DNA of 64,000 nucleotides from Veillonella rodentium. GTDB lineage: Bacteria; Bacillota; Negativicutes; Veillonellales; Veillonellaceae. Shown here in pieces: positions 54,265 through 62,984 of this stretch (the first letter of the stretch is position 1; each line of letters starts with the position of its first letter). The notes beneath the pieces are model-generated. The model saw only the letters and a program-made list of their open reading frames with translations. It did not search any database and was not told the DNA's origin. The translations under genes were made by a program, and so were the position numbers. The stretch covers positions 1,441,501-1,505,500 of the forward strand of contig NZ_LT906470.1 of NCBI RefSeq assembly GCF_900187285.1, given 5' to 3'.

Positions 54265-54543
54265 ATGAAAGAAATCCTGGGCTTCCACTTGAACGGTTGC
54301 CCTTATTGTAAAAATGCATTCCGCGCCGTCGATGAACTCGTTGCGGAAAATCCTAAATACGCTGATATCCACATCAACTGGGTTGAAGATCAGGATGCCC
54401 ATGAATTATTCAAAACGCATCCTTACGAATACTATCCGAACTTGTGGTTCGACCTCGACAAACAATACGAGGCTCAACCGGGCGAAAGCTACGAACAGAC
54501 AAAAACATTAATTAAAGCGGTGCTTGATAAGGCATTGGCATAA
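54265..54543 (+). CDS. Glutaredoxin-like redox protein
   Basis: A 92-residue thioredoxin-fold protein with a CPYC active site (C12, C15) in HLNGCPYCKNAF. The YYPNLWFD segment takes the place of the cis-proline loop (YP) region. It is probably a thiol-disulfide exchanger in the cytosol. The ATG at 54265 has AAAGGA upstream; longer in-frame extensions would run into the promoter. It is one of three plus-strand genes. Confidence 0.85.
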   Translation: MKEILGFHLNGCPYCKNAFRAVDELVAENPKYADIHINWVEDQDAHELFKTHPYEYYPNLWFDLDKQYEAQPGESYEQTKTLIKAVLDKALA

Positions 54544-54545
54544 AG

Positions 54546-54585
54546 AAAAGCTGTAACTTCAAATTACTTGAGGTTACAGCTTTTT
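54546..54585. terminator. Convergent terminator of the glutaredoxin and folT genes
   Basis: Arms AAAAGCTGTAACTTCAA/TTGAGGTTACAGCTTTTT (one mismatch) with a five-base loop have T-runs on both strands. The folT stop codon lies inside one arm. Confidence 0.9.
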
Positions 54586-55074
54586 ATGTACAATAAATCT
54601 GCTTATCGCCTTATATACAATTAAAATCAACGCGATTTCTAGAGGAAAGCATAGAATATTTTTTATGAGTCGGCTCAAAAAGATGGCGGATACCGCTTTG
54701 TTATAAAATATCGTGAGCCACAATGTGTTCAGCACCAGATGTATACATACCGTAACAATCAGTTCCGGCAACAGAAGCCGTTTAAGCGTAACATCACGAC
54801 CGTGCAGAAAATAACCATACACATAGCCCACCAGAAACTCGGACACAATAAAACCCGGAAAAAATACGCCGTGTCCGAATAAGGACATTCCGATAAAACA
54901 GGCAATCGCCGCCATAATGCCGGCGGCCATAGGCCCGTATAGAATACCGAATATGGCGGTCGATAAAAACCCAAATGTAATATGTATAAATGTGGTATGA
55001 ATGGCGAAAATATAAGATAGTAAAACCGTCAAAGCTATAAATATACCGGTCTTTACAACCATATCAGTCTTCAT
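54574..55074 (-). CDS. folT: Folate-family ECF transporter S component
   Basis: A 166-residue membrane protein with about six helices. The pattern FGFLSTAIFGILYGPMAAGIMAAIACFIG followed by FFPGFIVSEFLVGYVYGYFLHG is that of FolT-type substrate-binding subunits. It would capture folate or a precursor and use a shared ECF module elsewhere. Its start overlaps the upstream gene by 11 bases. Confidence 0.82.
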   Translation of the reverse strand: MKTDMVVKTGIFIALTVLLSYIFAIHTTFIHITFGFLSTAIFGILYGPMAAGIMAAIACFIGMSLFGHGVFFPGFIVSEFLVGYVYGYFLHGRDVTLKRLLLPELIVTVCIHLVLNTLWLTIFYNKAVSAIFLSRLIKNILCFPLEIALILIVYKAISRFIVHKKL

Positions 55075-55411
55075 GAGATGTGATACTCCTTTTCCTATCC
55101 TTCCACTCCAAATACATATGGCGAATCACCATAATCGGTGAGACGAATAACATACGCGGTCCGCCATAGCGCATGATTTCACGGATTTTTTCGCGATAGG
55201 TCGGCTCATAACAATGTGTTTTACAAACGCTGCAAAAAGTTTTACTGTCCATATGGGGGCATACGTCTATTCGGTGTTCCGCATACTGCCATACCTTTTG
55301 GCATTCTTCACACAAATCACCCTTCTGTGTATGATGTTTATTATGACAATAGATGGCAATGATTTGATGCATCGCCTTCAGCTCTAACTGACGTTTTTCA
55401 TCAACAGTCAT
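55064..55411 (-). CDS. Small Cys-rich protein of the nitrous-oxide-stimulated promoter family
   Basis: A 115-residue protein recognised as the NO_promotr family (a name from an early promoter study, not a function). It has at least eight conserved-looking Cys (IYCHNKHH, LCEECQKV, VCPHMDSKTFCSVCKTHCY) that could bind metal. The C-terminal half contains RYGGPRMLFVSPIMVIRHMY, a possible amphipathic or membrane-associated helix. It overlaps folT by 11 bp and follows the methyltransferase by eight, so the three form one operon. Confidence 0.8.
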   Translation of the reverse strand: MTVDEKRQLELKAMHQIIAIYCHNKHHTQKGDLCEECQKVWQYAEHRIDVCPHMDSKTFCSVCKTHCYEPTYREKIREIMRYGGPRMLFVSPIMVIRHMYLEWKDRKRSITSHED

Positions 55412-55419
55412 ACGACCTC

Positions 55420-56238
55420 CTACTTAACAGACCAGGAAGCCCACGCCACCTTATCCACGGTTTTATTCTGAATCTTGTTATCCATAGCCAGCGGCTCTAT
55501 GAGATTTCGTATTTCCGCCTTCATATCATCCATACTGCCCCAACCATTATTATGTAACCTCATCGTAAAATATTCAACCGCTTTATTGAGATCCATAACC
55601 TCAGTTTCAGGCACGGTTTTATATGTTACTTTCACATTATGCCCCATACTATGAATCGCCTCAAGACACTCCTTCATCTTTCCATCCCAGGGAAATGCAT
55701 CACTGCCGAAAAAATGTTCCGATAACATATCCACCATTTCATCACTGCGTTCGCTGAAAGCAACCCACAAGCATTTATCCTGGCTCGCATCATGCATGGC
55801 ACGGATATTTTCAACATCAAACATAATGGGGCAGAAAATGCTGTACGCCAAGTCAAAGGCCTTATCCCATTCTAATTTACGTCTCGTTTCATCAGACCAC
55901 GGAGCAATATATAAGCTCAAGTCCAGACCTTCTTCATCGGCTAACTGCTTTGCACCGTTAATCATACCGTCCGATAAATCGATTCCCGTCGCGCTATATC
56001 CTTCACGTGCCAGTCCTAATGCATAATCACAGACACCACAGCCTACATCAAGTGTTCGACCGCCTGGCGCCGGCAATAATCGCTCCGCCCTCAAAAAATC
56101 AAGAAATGCGGTTACCTGCGCCTTGCGATCCTCACGGTTATGCATCTCCACAAAATAGTTGGACCGATTATTCCAAGCATCCTGCTCATCCTTCCACGCT
56201 TCGAGGGACACAGACACAGCCTGTATTTCATTTGCCAT
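55420..56238 (-). CDS. Class I SAM-dependent methyltransferase
   Basis: A 272-residue Rossmann methyltransferase. Motif I is LDVGCGVCDYALGLAREGYSATGIDLS near residues 62-88. The substrate is unknown. Similar proteins are often annotated only as methyltransferase type 11. It begins the operon with the Cys-rich protein and folT. Confidence 0.85.
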   Translation of the reverse strand: MANEIQAVSVSLEAWKDEQDAWNNRSNYFVEMHNREDRKAQVTAFLDFLRAERLLPAPGGRTLDVGCGVCDYALGLAREGYSATGIDLSDGMINGAKQLADEEGLDLSLYIAPWSDETRRKLEWDKAFDLAYSIFCPIMFDVENIRAMHDASQDKCLWVAFSERSDEMVDMLSEHFFGSDAFPWDGKMKECLEAIHSMGHNVKVTYKTVPETEVMDLNKAVEYFTMRLHNNGWGSMDDMKAEIRNLIEPLAMDNKIQNKTVDKVAWASWSVK

Positions 56239-56461
56239 AATGACTCCTTTATATCTATATAGGATACTGACGATACGAGTCGTCCGCCATATCCGTTTAC
56301 ATACAACACAAAATTAATAGTTCTATATGCCTCGGTGTTCCGTCCGAATGTGTTCAGAATTTCATATAGATTATTCATTCTAATTGTACATCATTCTCAA
56401 TGATTTTTGTGTTACTATAGTCACATCGGTTATGCAAATTTTATACAAATAAAAAAGCTCT

Positions 56462-56525
56462 CAGGCTGAACTGCATCTCAAAATTATGTCCAAATTTTAA
56501 GATGCAGTTCAATCTGAAAGCCTCT
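56462..56525 (-). terminator. tRNA-Arg terminator (long hairpin)
   Basis: On the minus strand the arms CTTTCAG-A-TTGAACTGCATCT and AGATGCAGTTCA-gc-CTGAGAG pair through most of their length, followed by a six-T run. It lies about 15 bases past the tRNA. The loop (TTGGACATAATT) resembles that of the hairpin at 24.74-24.78 kb. Confidence 0.85.
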
Positions 56526-56535
56526 TGTTTCATCA

Positions 56536-56610
56536 TGGTGCGCCTAGCAGGATTCGAACCTGCGCACCCGGTTCCGGAGACCGGTGCTCTATCCCCTGAG
56601 CTATAGGCGC
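56536..56610 (-). tRNA. tRNA-Arg (anticodon CCG)
   Basis: The 75-base gene starts GCGCCTA and ends TAGGCGC-A-CCA with encoded CCA. The D-arm is GCTCAGGGGATAGAGC. The anticodon stem-loop CCGGT-CTCCGGA-ACCGG gives anticodon CCG, and the T-arm is CGCAGGTTCGAATCCTGC. Confidence 0.97.
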
Positions 56611-56795
56611 ATGAGTACCTAAAAATTATACCATATTACGCTATGGTTCGATAGTATAAAGTAAACTGAAGTATAGTCACCCAAACCGACCTGATTAACA
56701 ATATGCTTCATAAAGCTCCGCCATCGTTGAGCGGCAGATATTTTCATGACAGATGAATAAAATTTTATCATAAAAATCTCGCTATTACACAAAAA

Positions 56796-56821
56796 TCCTC
56801 TATAGCATACGCTATAGAGGA
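56796..56821 (-). terminator. Terminator of the DUF4198 gene
   Basis: Eleven-base arms TCCTCTATAGC/GCTATAGAGGA with a four-base loop, followed on the minus strand by ATTTTTGTG, about 35 bases past the stop. Confidence 0.9.
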
Positions 56822-56856
56822 CTCTTTTGCAATAACTAGAATTAACTTTCCCAATA

Positions 56857-57576
56857 TTATTCAGGATCAATTATAAAAGACAATGCACTGAAGTATTTAT
56901 TTTGTTCGCCCTTGGTTTGAGTCGGGAAGCCTACTTCCACGCCCACAACATTGAGGCCGTTAGCACTTACAGTAACGATAGCCTTACCATTTGCATCGGT
57001 TTTGCTTTCATTTGTAAGATCGTTCATTACATCTTTAATGAGCGGTGCATCAGCATATGGTTTACCTTCTTTAAGCACTTGAATTTCGTAGGTATCACCT
57101 TTTCTTAGCGTCAATGGATTCACGGATGGCACGATTTGAATGAAGGCATCTTTATTATTCAAAGGCTTCGCGCTTGCATTCCAGTAGTGCACATCATATT
57201 TGATAGCGTGTGTACTCTTAGTTGCACCGGGCACCTGTGTAATAGGTTTATGTACAGTCTTTCCGTCTTTATCCTTTGTCCAATAACCGTAATCAAAGTT
57301 CGTTACAGTTACACCAAGGTTGGACGGTTGTTCAATGGCTACATTTTTCTCATGTTTAATCACTTTCACAGGCATAACATTACCGTTTACATCATAACCG
57401 GTAATTCCTTTTACCATATCTGAAGTGTATGCATTATCTACAGGCCCTTCACCGAGGACAAGTACTTTTTCATCAGTGCGATTGGCAAAGAAAACGCCAT
57501 GTGCATCGACAGTGGTTAATATGGAGCCCGCTGCAAGACCAACAGCAAACAAGGATGCAAGAATTTTTTTGTTCAT
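56857..57576 (-). CDS. Secreted DUF4198-family protein
   Basis: A 239-residue exported protein. The signal peptide (MNKKILASLFAVGLAAGSIL) is cleaved most likely after VDA, leaving an N-terminal histidine (HGVFF), typical of DUF4198 proteins that bind metal near their N-terminus. The C-terminal half has beta-rich FN3/carboxypeptidase-regulatory-like features (LRKGDTYEIQVLKEGKPYADAPL, TDANGKAIVTVSANG). Family members are found near nickel, cobalt or iron uptake genes, but no transporter is adjacent here. A Fur-like sequence overlaps its promoter. Confidence 0.82.
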   Translation of the reverse strand: MNKKILASLFAVGLAAGSILTTVDAHGVFFANRTDEKVLVLGEGPVDNAYTSDMVKGITGYDVNGNVMPVKVIKHEKNVAIEQPSNLGVTVTNFDYGYWTKDKDGKTVHKPITQVPGATKSTHAIKYDVHYWNASAKPLNNKDAFIQIVPSVNPLTLRKGDTYEIQVLKEGKPYADAPLIKDVMNDLTNESKTDANGKAIVTVSANGLNVVGVEVGFPTQTKGEQNKYFSALSFIIDPE

Positions 57577-57619
57577 TGGTGGACCCTCCTACAAACTAAA
57601 AATAATTTTCAATAAATAT

Positions 57620-57631
57620 ATTATCATTATA
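57620..57631 (-). promoter_or_regulatory. -10 box overlapping a Fur-like half-site upstream of the DUF4198 gene
   Basis: On the minus strand TATAATGATAAT combines a perfect TATAAT (57631-57626) with a GATAAT repeat, as in Fur boxes built of GATAAT hexamers. An AT-rich stretch ATATTTATTG follows. The -35 is unclear. The start codon lies about 45 bases downstream. Confidence 0.4.
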
Positions 57632-57790
57632 CAGATTCATTTATTAAAGTTTCATGAAATCTTAATAACTTTCATAGACATATGACTATTAGCTATAATC
57701 ATGTAGAATTATATATGAAAGTAATACTCAATTAGATAATTTTCATTGCTCTTTCTTCTGAAATTCAGCATATCTAAGCCGAACATAAAA

Positions 57791-57824
57791 CAGCGGATAG
57801 TCGATACATACCGACTATCCGCTG
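57791..57824 (-). terminator. typA terminator
   Basis: Thirteen-base arms CAGCGGATAGTCG/CGACTATCCGCTG with an eight-base loop, followed on the minus strand by TTTTATG, about 45 bases past the typA stop. Confidence 0.9.
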
Positions 57825-57866
57825 TATAGATTCGGGAAAACTCGTATTTCCATGAATTTCAATCAA

Positions 57867-59678
57867 TTATTTTTTGTTTTTTGCAGCCTTCGCACGAGCA
57901 TTCCGGTCAAGAATCATCTTACGCATACGAATGCTTTCAGGTGTTACCTCAACGAGTTCATCATCATTGATCCACTCAAGAGCCTGCTCCAAGGAGAAGA
58001 TACGAGGCGGCGTCAAGCGTACCGCTTCATCAGAGGAACTGGAACGCATGTTGGTAACGTGTTTTTTCTTACATGGATTAACATCCATATCAAGTTCACG
58101 CGTATTTTCACCGATAACTTGTCCTGCATACACGTCTTGGTTAGGGCCAACGAACAATGTACCGCGGTCTTGAACGGAGTTCAAACCATATGGTGTGGTT
58201 TCACCATTTTCAAATGCTACCAAAGCACCGCGTGTACGGGAAGGGATTTCACCCTTATATGGTGCATAGCCATGGAATACATGGTTCATAATACCATTAC
58301 CTTTTGTAGCTGTTAAGAATTGGGCGCGGAAACCGATCAAGCCACGAGCCGGAACTACGAATTCCATGCGAAGATAACCAGCCAATTCAACCATGTTAGT
58401 CAACTCAGCTTTACGTTGACCGAGATTTTCCATTACAGTACCCATAAATTCCTGAGGTACATCGATGGTCAACGCTTCAAGCGGTTCACACAATTGATCG
58501 TTAATGGTTCTGAAGATTACACGAGGTTTTCCCACTTGTAATTCATAGCCTTCACGACGCATAGTTTCAATCAATACAGCCAAATGCAATTCGCCACGGC
58601 CGGATACTTTGAACGCATCTGCAGAATCAGTTTCTTCCACTTTCATGGATACGTTAGTTTCTACTTCGCGGAACAAACGATCACGCAAGTGACGGGATGT
58701 AACGAATTCACCTTCGCGGCCTGCAAATGGAGAGTTATTTACGGAGAACACCATGGACAATGTCGGTTCGTCAATGGAAATGGATGGCAACGCTTCAGGA
58801 TTTTCAGCATCCGCTACTGTTTCGCCGATATTGATATCGTCGATACCGGCAAAGGCGATGATATCACCCATTTCAGCTTCGTCAGTTTCAACGCGATTCA
58901 AACCATTGTATGTATATACGCGGCCGATTTTCGCTTTACGAGTGCTTTCACCGTTCATGATGGCAACCTGTTGGTTAGTTTTCATTTTACCGCGTACTAT
59001 ACGACCTACGGCAATTTTACCGATGAAGTTATCGTAATCAAGTGTGGTCACCATGAATTGAAGAGGGCCTTCCATATCACCTTGCGGTGCAGGAATTTCG
59101 TCGATCAACGTTTTAAACAACGGTTCCATGTTTACGGCTTCGTCGTCCCAGTTGGTTTTGGAAACACCGGAACGGGCAGAGGCGTAAACCACAGGAAAGT
59201 CGAGTTGATCATCGTCAGCTTCAAGTTCCATAAATAATTCAAGAACTTCGTCCTCAACCTCTTTAACGCGTTGGTCAGGACGGTCAATTTTATTGATAAC
59301 CACGATCGGCTTCAATTTCTGTTCTAAGGCTTTACGCAAAACATATTTAGTCTGAGGCATTGGACCTTCATAAGCGTCTACGAGAAGCAATACGCCGTCA
59401 ACCATGTTAAGTACGCGTTCCACTTCACCGCCGAAATCAGCATGGCCCGGCGTATCAACGATGTTGATTTTAATACCGTCATGCATAACGGCCGTATTTT
59501 TGGACAAAATGGTAATACCGCGTTCACGTTCCAAATCATTGGAATCCATTACGCGTTCTGCTACCTTTTCATTTTCACGGAACACATGGCTTTGTTTTAA
59601 TAATGCGTCCACCAAGGTTGTTTTACCATGGTCAACGTGGGCGATAATCGCTACATTACGAAGATTTTCGCGAATCAT
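57867..59678 (-). CDS. typA: Translational GTPase TypA/BipA
   Basis: A 603-residue ribosome-associated GTPase. G1 is [16 protein letters not shown]3 [12 protein letters not shown] and G4 NKIDRPDQR. The elongation factor G-like domains and the TypA C-terminal domain follow ([21 protein letters not shown]). It assists large-subunit assembly or stress translation. It is monocistronic with its own terminator. Confidence 0.97.
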   Translation of the reverse strand: MIRENLRNVAIIAHVDHGKTTLVDALLKQSHVFRENEKVAERVMDSNDLERERGITILSKNTAVMHDGIKINIVDTPGHADFGGEVERVLNMVDGVLLLVDAYEGPMPQTKYVLRKALEQKLKPIVVINKIDRPDQRVKEVEDEVLELFMELEADDDQLDFPVVYASARSGVSKTNWDDEAVNMEPLFKTLIDEIPAPQGDMEGPLQFMVTTLDYDNFIGKIAVGRIVRGKMKTNQQVAIMNGESTRKAKIGRVYTYNGLNRVETDEAEMGDIIAFAGIDDINIGETVADAENPEALPSISIDEPTLSMVFSVNNSPFAGREGEFVTSRHLRDRLFREVETNVSMKVEETDSADAFKVSGRGELHLAVLIETMRREGYELQVGKPRVIFRTINDQLCEPLEALTIDVPQEFMGTVMENLGQRKAELTNMVELAGYLRMEFVVPARGLIGFRAQFLTATKGNGIMNHVFHGYAPYKGEIPSRTRGALVAFENGETTPYGLNSVQDRGTLFVGPNQDVYAGQVIGENTRELDMDVNPCKKKHVTNMRSSSSDEAVRLTPPRIFSLEQALEWINDDELVEVTPESIRMRKMILDRNARAKAAKNKK

Positions 59679-59877
59679 AAGATCCTCCCTTTAATTCCTT
59701 CAGTATATTCTATATCACATAGCCTCTGTGAAAGTAGCTATGCAGGTATATTCCCAAAAATTGGCAACAGTTAATTATAACTCACTATATCTATGAAAGT
59801 CAAAGAAGCTCTTTTGTTGTAGTCATTATAATTTCTACATTTGATTATACATTTAAGTCATCGTATAACGACAGAGA

Positions 59878-60825
59878 TTATTTACCCCGCATGGCTCGCT
59901 CCGCGGATTTACGTAATAACGGTATTTGCTCATCCGTTAAATGAAAGCAGCATTTGGGAATCACCTTTTTAATAAGTTCCGCATCGGATGCTTTCAGAAT
60001 ATATTCCGGTTGTAGCAGCGGCTCTAATTCATCAAGTCCGGGATAATCCAACCCAATACTCCAATCATGGTCTACATTAAAAGGACATGCATCCTGACAG
60101 TTATCACAGCCTAATATCCACACCTCCAGCATATCATCTGTGACACCGTCCGGTAACTTACCATCACCGAATGTATTAATAAAAGATACACATGTTAACG
60201 GATTCATAGTAAACGGCGCAGATAAAGATTTTGTCTTACACCCCTGCTGACATAAGTCACAAGAATCCGGACACGGAGGTATCTCCGACTGCTGAATATA
60301 TTCACAGGACTCATCAATTAAATAGGCTGCCAGTTCATAACAGGATCCTTTAGGTCCATAAAAGAAATTATTCTTCCGATAGATGCCTAAACCTGCTGCT
60401 ACCGAAGCGGGCCGCAAAGGAATAATTCCGGCCGGTTTTGCCGTTTCACCGCCAATATATCGTATTCCCTTTTCACCAAGCCATGTTTCAAAAGATCGCC
60501 GCCGTTTGAACTCGTCACTGTGAGGAATATTTGATAAAGATAACAGCAGCCCTTTTGCATATCGTTTTCGAAGAGATAGGGGAAACTTATAGCTCCCATA
60601 ATACTCCGTGCAAACTACGATTGAGTGAGCCCATGGATAATTTTCTTTTAGCTCTAAAAATGATTTAGTATGAGTATATATATCCTCACTTTCCGGAACC
60701 GCCTCAAGTCGTTGCGCCAGGCGGTCCTTATATGAATCCAATGCATCAATGGATATAATACCGCAATCATCAAAGCCGCATTCCAACGCTTTGTCATGAA
60801 CCTGTTTTGCTGTTAGGGTCGTCAT
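59878..60825 (-). CDS. QueG-like protein with 4Fe-4S double-cluster domain
   Basis: A 315-residue protein. The C-terminal half has CPDSCDLCQQGCKTKSL and LGCDNCQDACPFN, the paired [4Fe-4S] motif of epoxyqueuosine reductase relatives. The N-terminal half resembles the QueG cobalamin-binding region only loosely (SIVVCTEYYGSY in place of the usual SVI/LAxPY). It may be a corrinoid-linked or other reductase rather than true QueG. ATG 60825 has AGGAGG upstream; earlier in-frame codons add a short hydrophobic stretch with no site. Confidence 0.75.
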   Translation of the reverse strand: MTTLTAKQVHDKALECGFDDCGIISIDALDSYKDRLAQRLEAVPESEDIYTHTKSFLELKENYPWAHSIVVCTEYYGSYKFPLSLRKRYAKGLLLSLSNIPHSDEFKRRRSFETWLGEKGIRYIGGETAKPAGIIPLRPASVAAGLGIYRKNNFFYGPKGSCYELAAYLIDESCEYIQQSEIPPCPDSCDLCQQGCKTKSLSAPFTMNPLTCVSFINTFGDGKLPDGVTDDMLEVWILGCDNCQDACPFNVDHDWSIGLDYPGLDELEPLLQPEYILKASDAELIKKVIPKCCFHLTDEQIPLLRKSAERAMRGK

Positions 60826-60992
60826 ATCCTCGCCTCCTACTAAACAACATATCCATTTAAGAACAATTATGATCATAGATATTAACAATTACAATCATAG
60901 ATACTATTGAAAAAAGACTTCCTACGAGTCCGTCTATCCAAACCATTGCAAAGATACAAAGACTCATAAGAAATCTTCTAATTATTATGTAG

Positions 60993-61919
60993 TCAGTCTT
61001 CCCCGATCATGCGCACTTCCGGCTCAAGATGTACACCATGTTCATCATATACACGACGCTGTACCTCCTGAATCAGATTAAGTACGTCCTTGGCGGTAGC
61101 TCTCCCCGTATTGATAACAAAGCCAGCATGCTTATGCGATACCTGTGCATCACCGACGGATAGCCCTTTAAGCCCCGTCTGTTCAATCAGAGTTCCTGCA
61201 AAATATCCCGGCGGACGTTTAAAAGTAGATCCGGCACTGGCAAACTCAAGCGGTTGTTTTGATTCGCGCTTTGCTGTCAATTCATCCATACGTGCCCTGA
61301 TAGCAGCCTTATCGCCGGGTGTCAAGGTCATAACCACTTCACCGATTACCTCATGATTATCGTGAAAAATGCTATGCCGATAGGCAAAGTCCAAATGAGA
61401 GGCATCATATTCCTTAATGCGCCCTTCAAAATCTACAGCCCGCACCATCGTCACGACGTTACTCATTTCACCATCATAGGCTCCGGCATTCATAAATACG
61501 GCTCCACCCAGGGTTCCCGGAATTCCGATAGCAAATTCAAGACCGGTCAAACCATTTTTCCATGCGAATTCAGATGCATCTTTCAACATAAAACCGGACC
61601 CGATGCACAATGTATTTTCATTACAGTCCATGATTTGCATCATCTGACGCACGGATACAACGGCGCCGCGGATGCCGCCATCTTTCACCAAAATATTGGA
61701 ACCGCAACCGATAACTGTAACAGGAACACACTGTTCATGAATCGTACGCAGTACAAAACTCAACTCCGCCATCGACGTAGGTTCTATAAAAAGATCAGCA
61801 GGTCCACCGATTTTAAAGGTCGTATGCTCACATAATAATTCCCGTTCACGCACACGTGTACCGGGGAGTCTCTCTAATAATGCAGCCTGCAATGTCTTAA
61901 TGTTACTGTTGTTGCCCAT
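60993..61919 (-). CDS. murB: UDP-N-acetylenolpyruvoylglucosamine reductase
   Basis: A 308-residue FAD enzyme of peptidoglycan precursor synthesis. Motifs are TTFKIGGPADLF, VIGCGSNILVKDGG, AIGIPGTLGGAVFMNAGAYDGEM, ASAGSTFKRPPG (catalytic serine) and LEPEVRMIG (catalytic glutamate). The missing loop residues suggest the type II class. Its start overlaps the YlbF gene by 17 bp, behind AAGG. Confidence 0.95.
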   Translation of the reverse strand: MGNNSNIKTLQAALLERLPGTRVRERELLCEHTTFKIGGPADLFIEPTSMAELSFVLRTIHEQCVPVTVIGCGSNILVKDGGIRGAVVSVRQMMQIMDCNENTLCIGSGFMLKDASEFAWKNGLTGLEFAIGIPGTLGGAVFMNAGAYDGEMSNVVTMVRAVDFEGRIKEYDASHLDFAYRHSIFHDNHEVIGEVVMTLTPGDKAAIRARMDELTAKRESKQPLEFASAGSTFKRPPGYFAGTLIEQTGLKGLSVGDAQVSHKHAGFVINTGRATAKDVLNLIQEVQRRVYDEHGVHLEPEVRMIGED

Positions 61920-62259
61920 GATCTAAAACCTTCATCCCCTCAGTGATTGGCTCGCTAATGATTTTATAGATATCGTTGGATACTTGACTCCAACGGACAT
62001 GAGCTTGCAGGTAAACCTGTGCCGCTGTATTCACCTGAATTTGCGGCATCAATTCTTCCTGTTTTTTCAACAATTCTGCTTCTTCCGGTGCACCGGAGAT
62101 TTTCGCATATTCCCATTGCATTTGTTGGGCCATGAAAGTTCTCACCAGCGCAGCCGCGGTCGCATCAGCCTGCACCGCCTCCTGCGCTTTCATCAACTCT
62201 TTGTACTCTTCGGATTCACGCATAGCATGCGCTAAATCATGAGCCTTATCGTAATTCAT
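61903..62259 (-). CDS. YlbF/YmcA family protein
   Basis: A 118-residue all-helical protein. The pattern of hydrophobic and charged residues (AHAMRESEEYKELMKAQEAVQADATAAALVRTF) matches YlbF/YmcA family proteins, which in Bacillus affect RNase Y and competence. It overlaps murB at its 3' end. The organism may use it in mRNA turnover. Confidence 0.82.
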   Translation of the reverse strand: MNYDKAHDLAHAMRESEEYKELMKAQEAVQADATAAALVRTFMAQQMQWEYAKISGAPEEAELLKKQEELMPQIQVNTAAQVYLQAHVRWSQVSNDIYKIISEPITEGMKVLDHGQQQ

Positions 62260-62297
62260 ACTTACCTCCTAAAAACAACACTATATACAATAACCAT

Positions 62298-62783
62298 TTA
62301 TTTAGATTGAATCCAGTTTCCTTCCGCTTTCAAATCGGGGTAGTCCAACTGCCGCATGGCCTCGTAAGCGACAACAGCCACCGCATTGGATAAATTCAAA
62401 GATCGTGCCTCTTCAATCATAGGAATGCGAATACAGGATTCATCCTTTCCTTCCAGTAACGATTCAGGTAAACCACGAGTCTCCGGTCCAAAAACAAGCA
62501 TATCTCCTAGTTCATATTTCACCTCAGAATGAGTATGTTTCGCCTTCGTCGTAGCATAAAAGAATCTGTGGTCAGGATATGTATCATATAATTCTTGAAT
62601 ATTCTCATGAATCTGTACATCCACCAAATGCCAATAATCGAGGCCGGCCCGTTTTACATGCTTGTCATCGACAGAAAATCCCAACGGCTTGATAAGGTGT
62701 AGGATCATATGATTTGCGGCGCATAAGCGCGCAATATTTCCTGTATTACCGGGAATTTCCGGTTCATATAATACAATTTCCAA
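62298..62783 (-). CDS. trmL: tRNA (cytidine/uridine(34)-2'-O)-methyltransferase TrmL
   Basis: A 161-residue SPOUT-family methyltransferase that modifies the wobble base of tRNA-Leu. It has EPEIPGNTGNIARLCAA at the N-terminus and the knot motifs LVFGPETRGLP and IPMIEEARSLNLSNAVAVVAYE. It precedes ylbF and murB on the strand with a 38-bp gap. Confidence 0.95.
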   Translation of the reverse strand: MEIVLYEPEIPGNTGNIARLCAANHMILHLIKPLGFSVDDKHVKRAGLDYWHLVDVQIHENIQELYDTYPDHRFFYATTKAKHTHSEVKYELGDMLVFGPETRGLPESLLEGKDESCIRIPMIEEARSLNLSNAVAVVAYEAMRQLDYPDLKAEGNWIQSK

Positions 62784-62937
62784 AATATCCCTCTTATATA
62801 ATTATTACTTCGAATGAAGAAAAAGTTTCTTCTAACATATAATTATATCATTATATGTAAACTACAGAGAAAAAATCGGTCCTCTTTGAGAAAACACACG
62901 GTTCAATAAATCCGTTATGTATTTAGTCCTCATAAAA

Positions 62938-62979
62938 TGAGCCTTCTACGATTAACTTAATTGTAACATAGAAGGCTCA
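62938..62979 (-). terminator. Terminator of the VWA-domain gene
   Basis: Eleven-base arms TGAGCCTTCTA/TAGAAGGCTCA around a 20-base loop lie just past the stop; ATTTTATG follows on the minus strand. Confidence 0.75.
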
Positions 62980-62984
62980 TATAT

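Noticed and set aside
56619-56870. Minus-strand reading frame between tRNA-Arg and the DUF4198 gene
   Set aside because: It overlaps the DUF4198 stop and its terminator and has no credible start.
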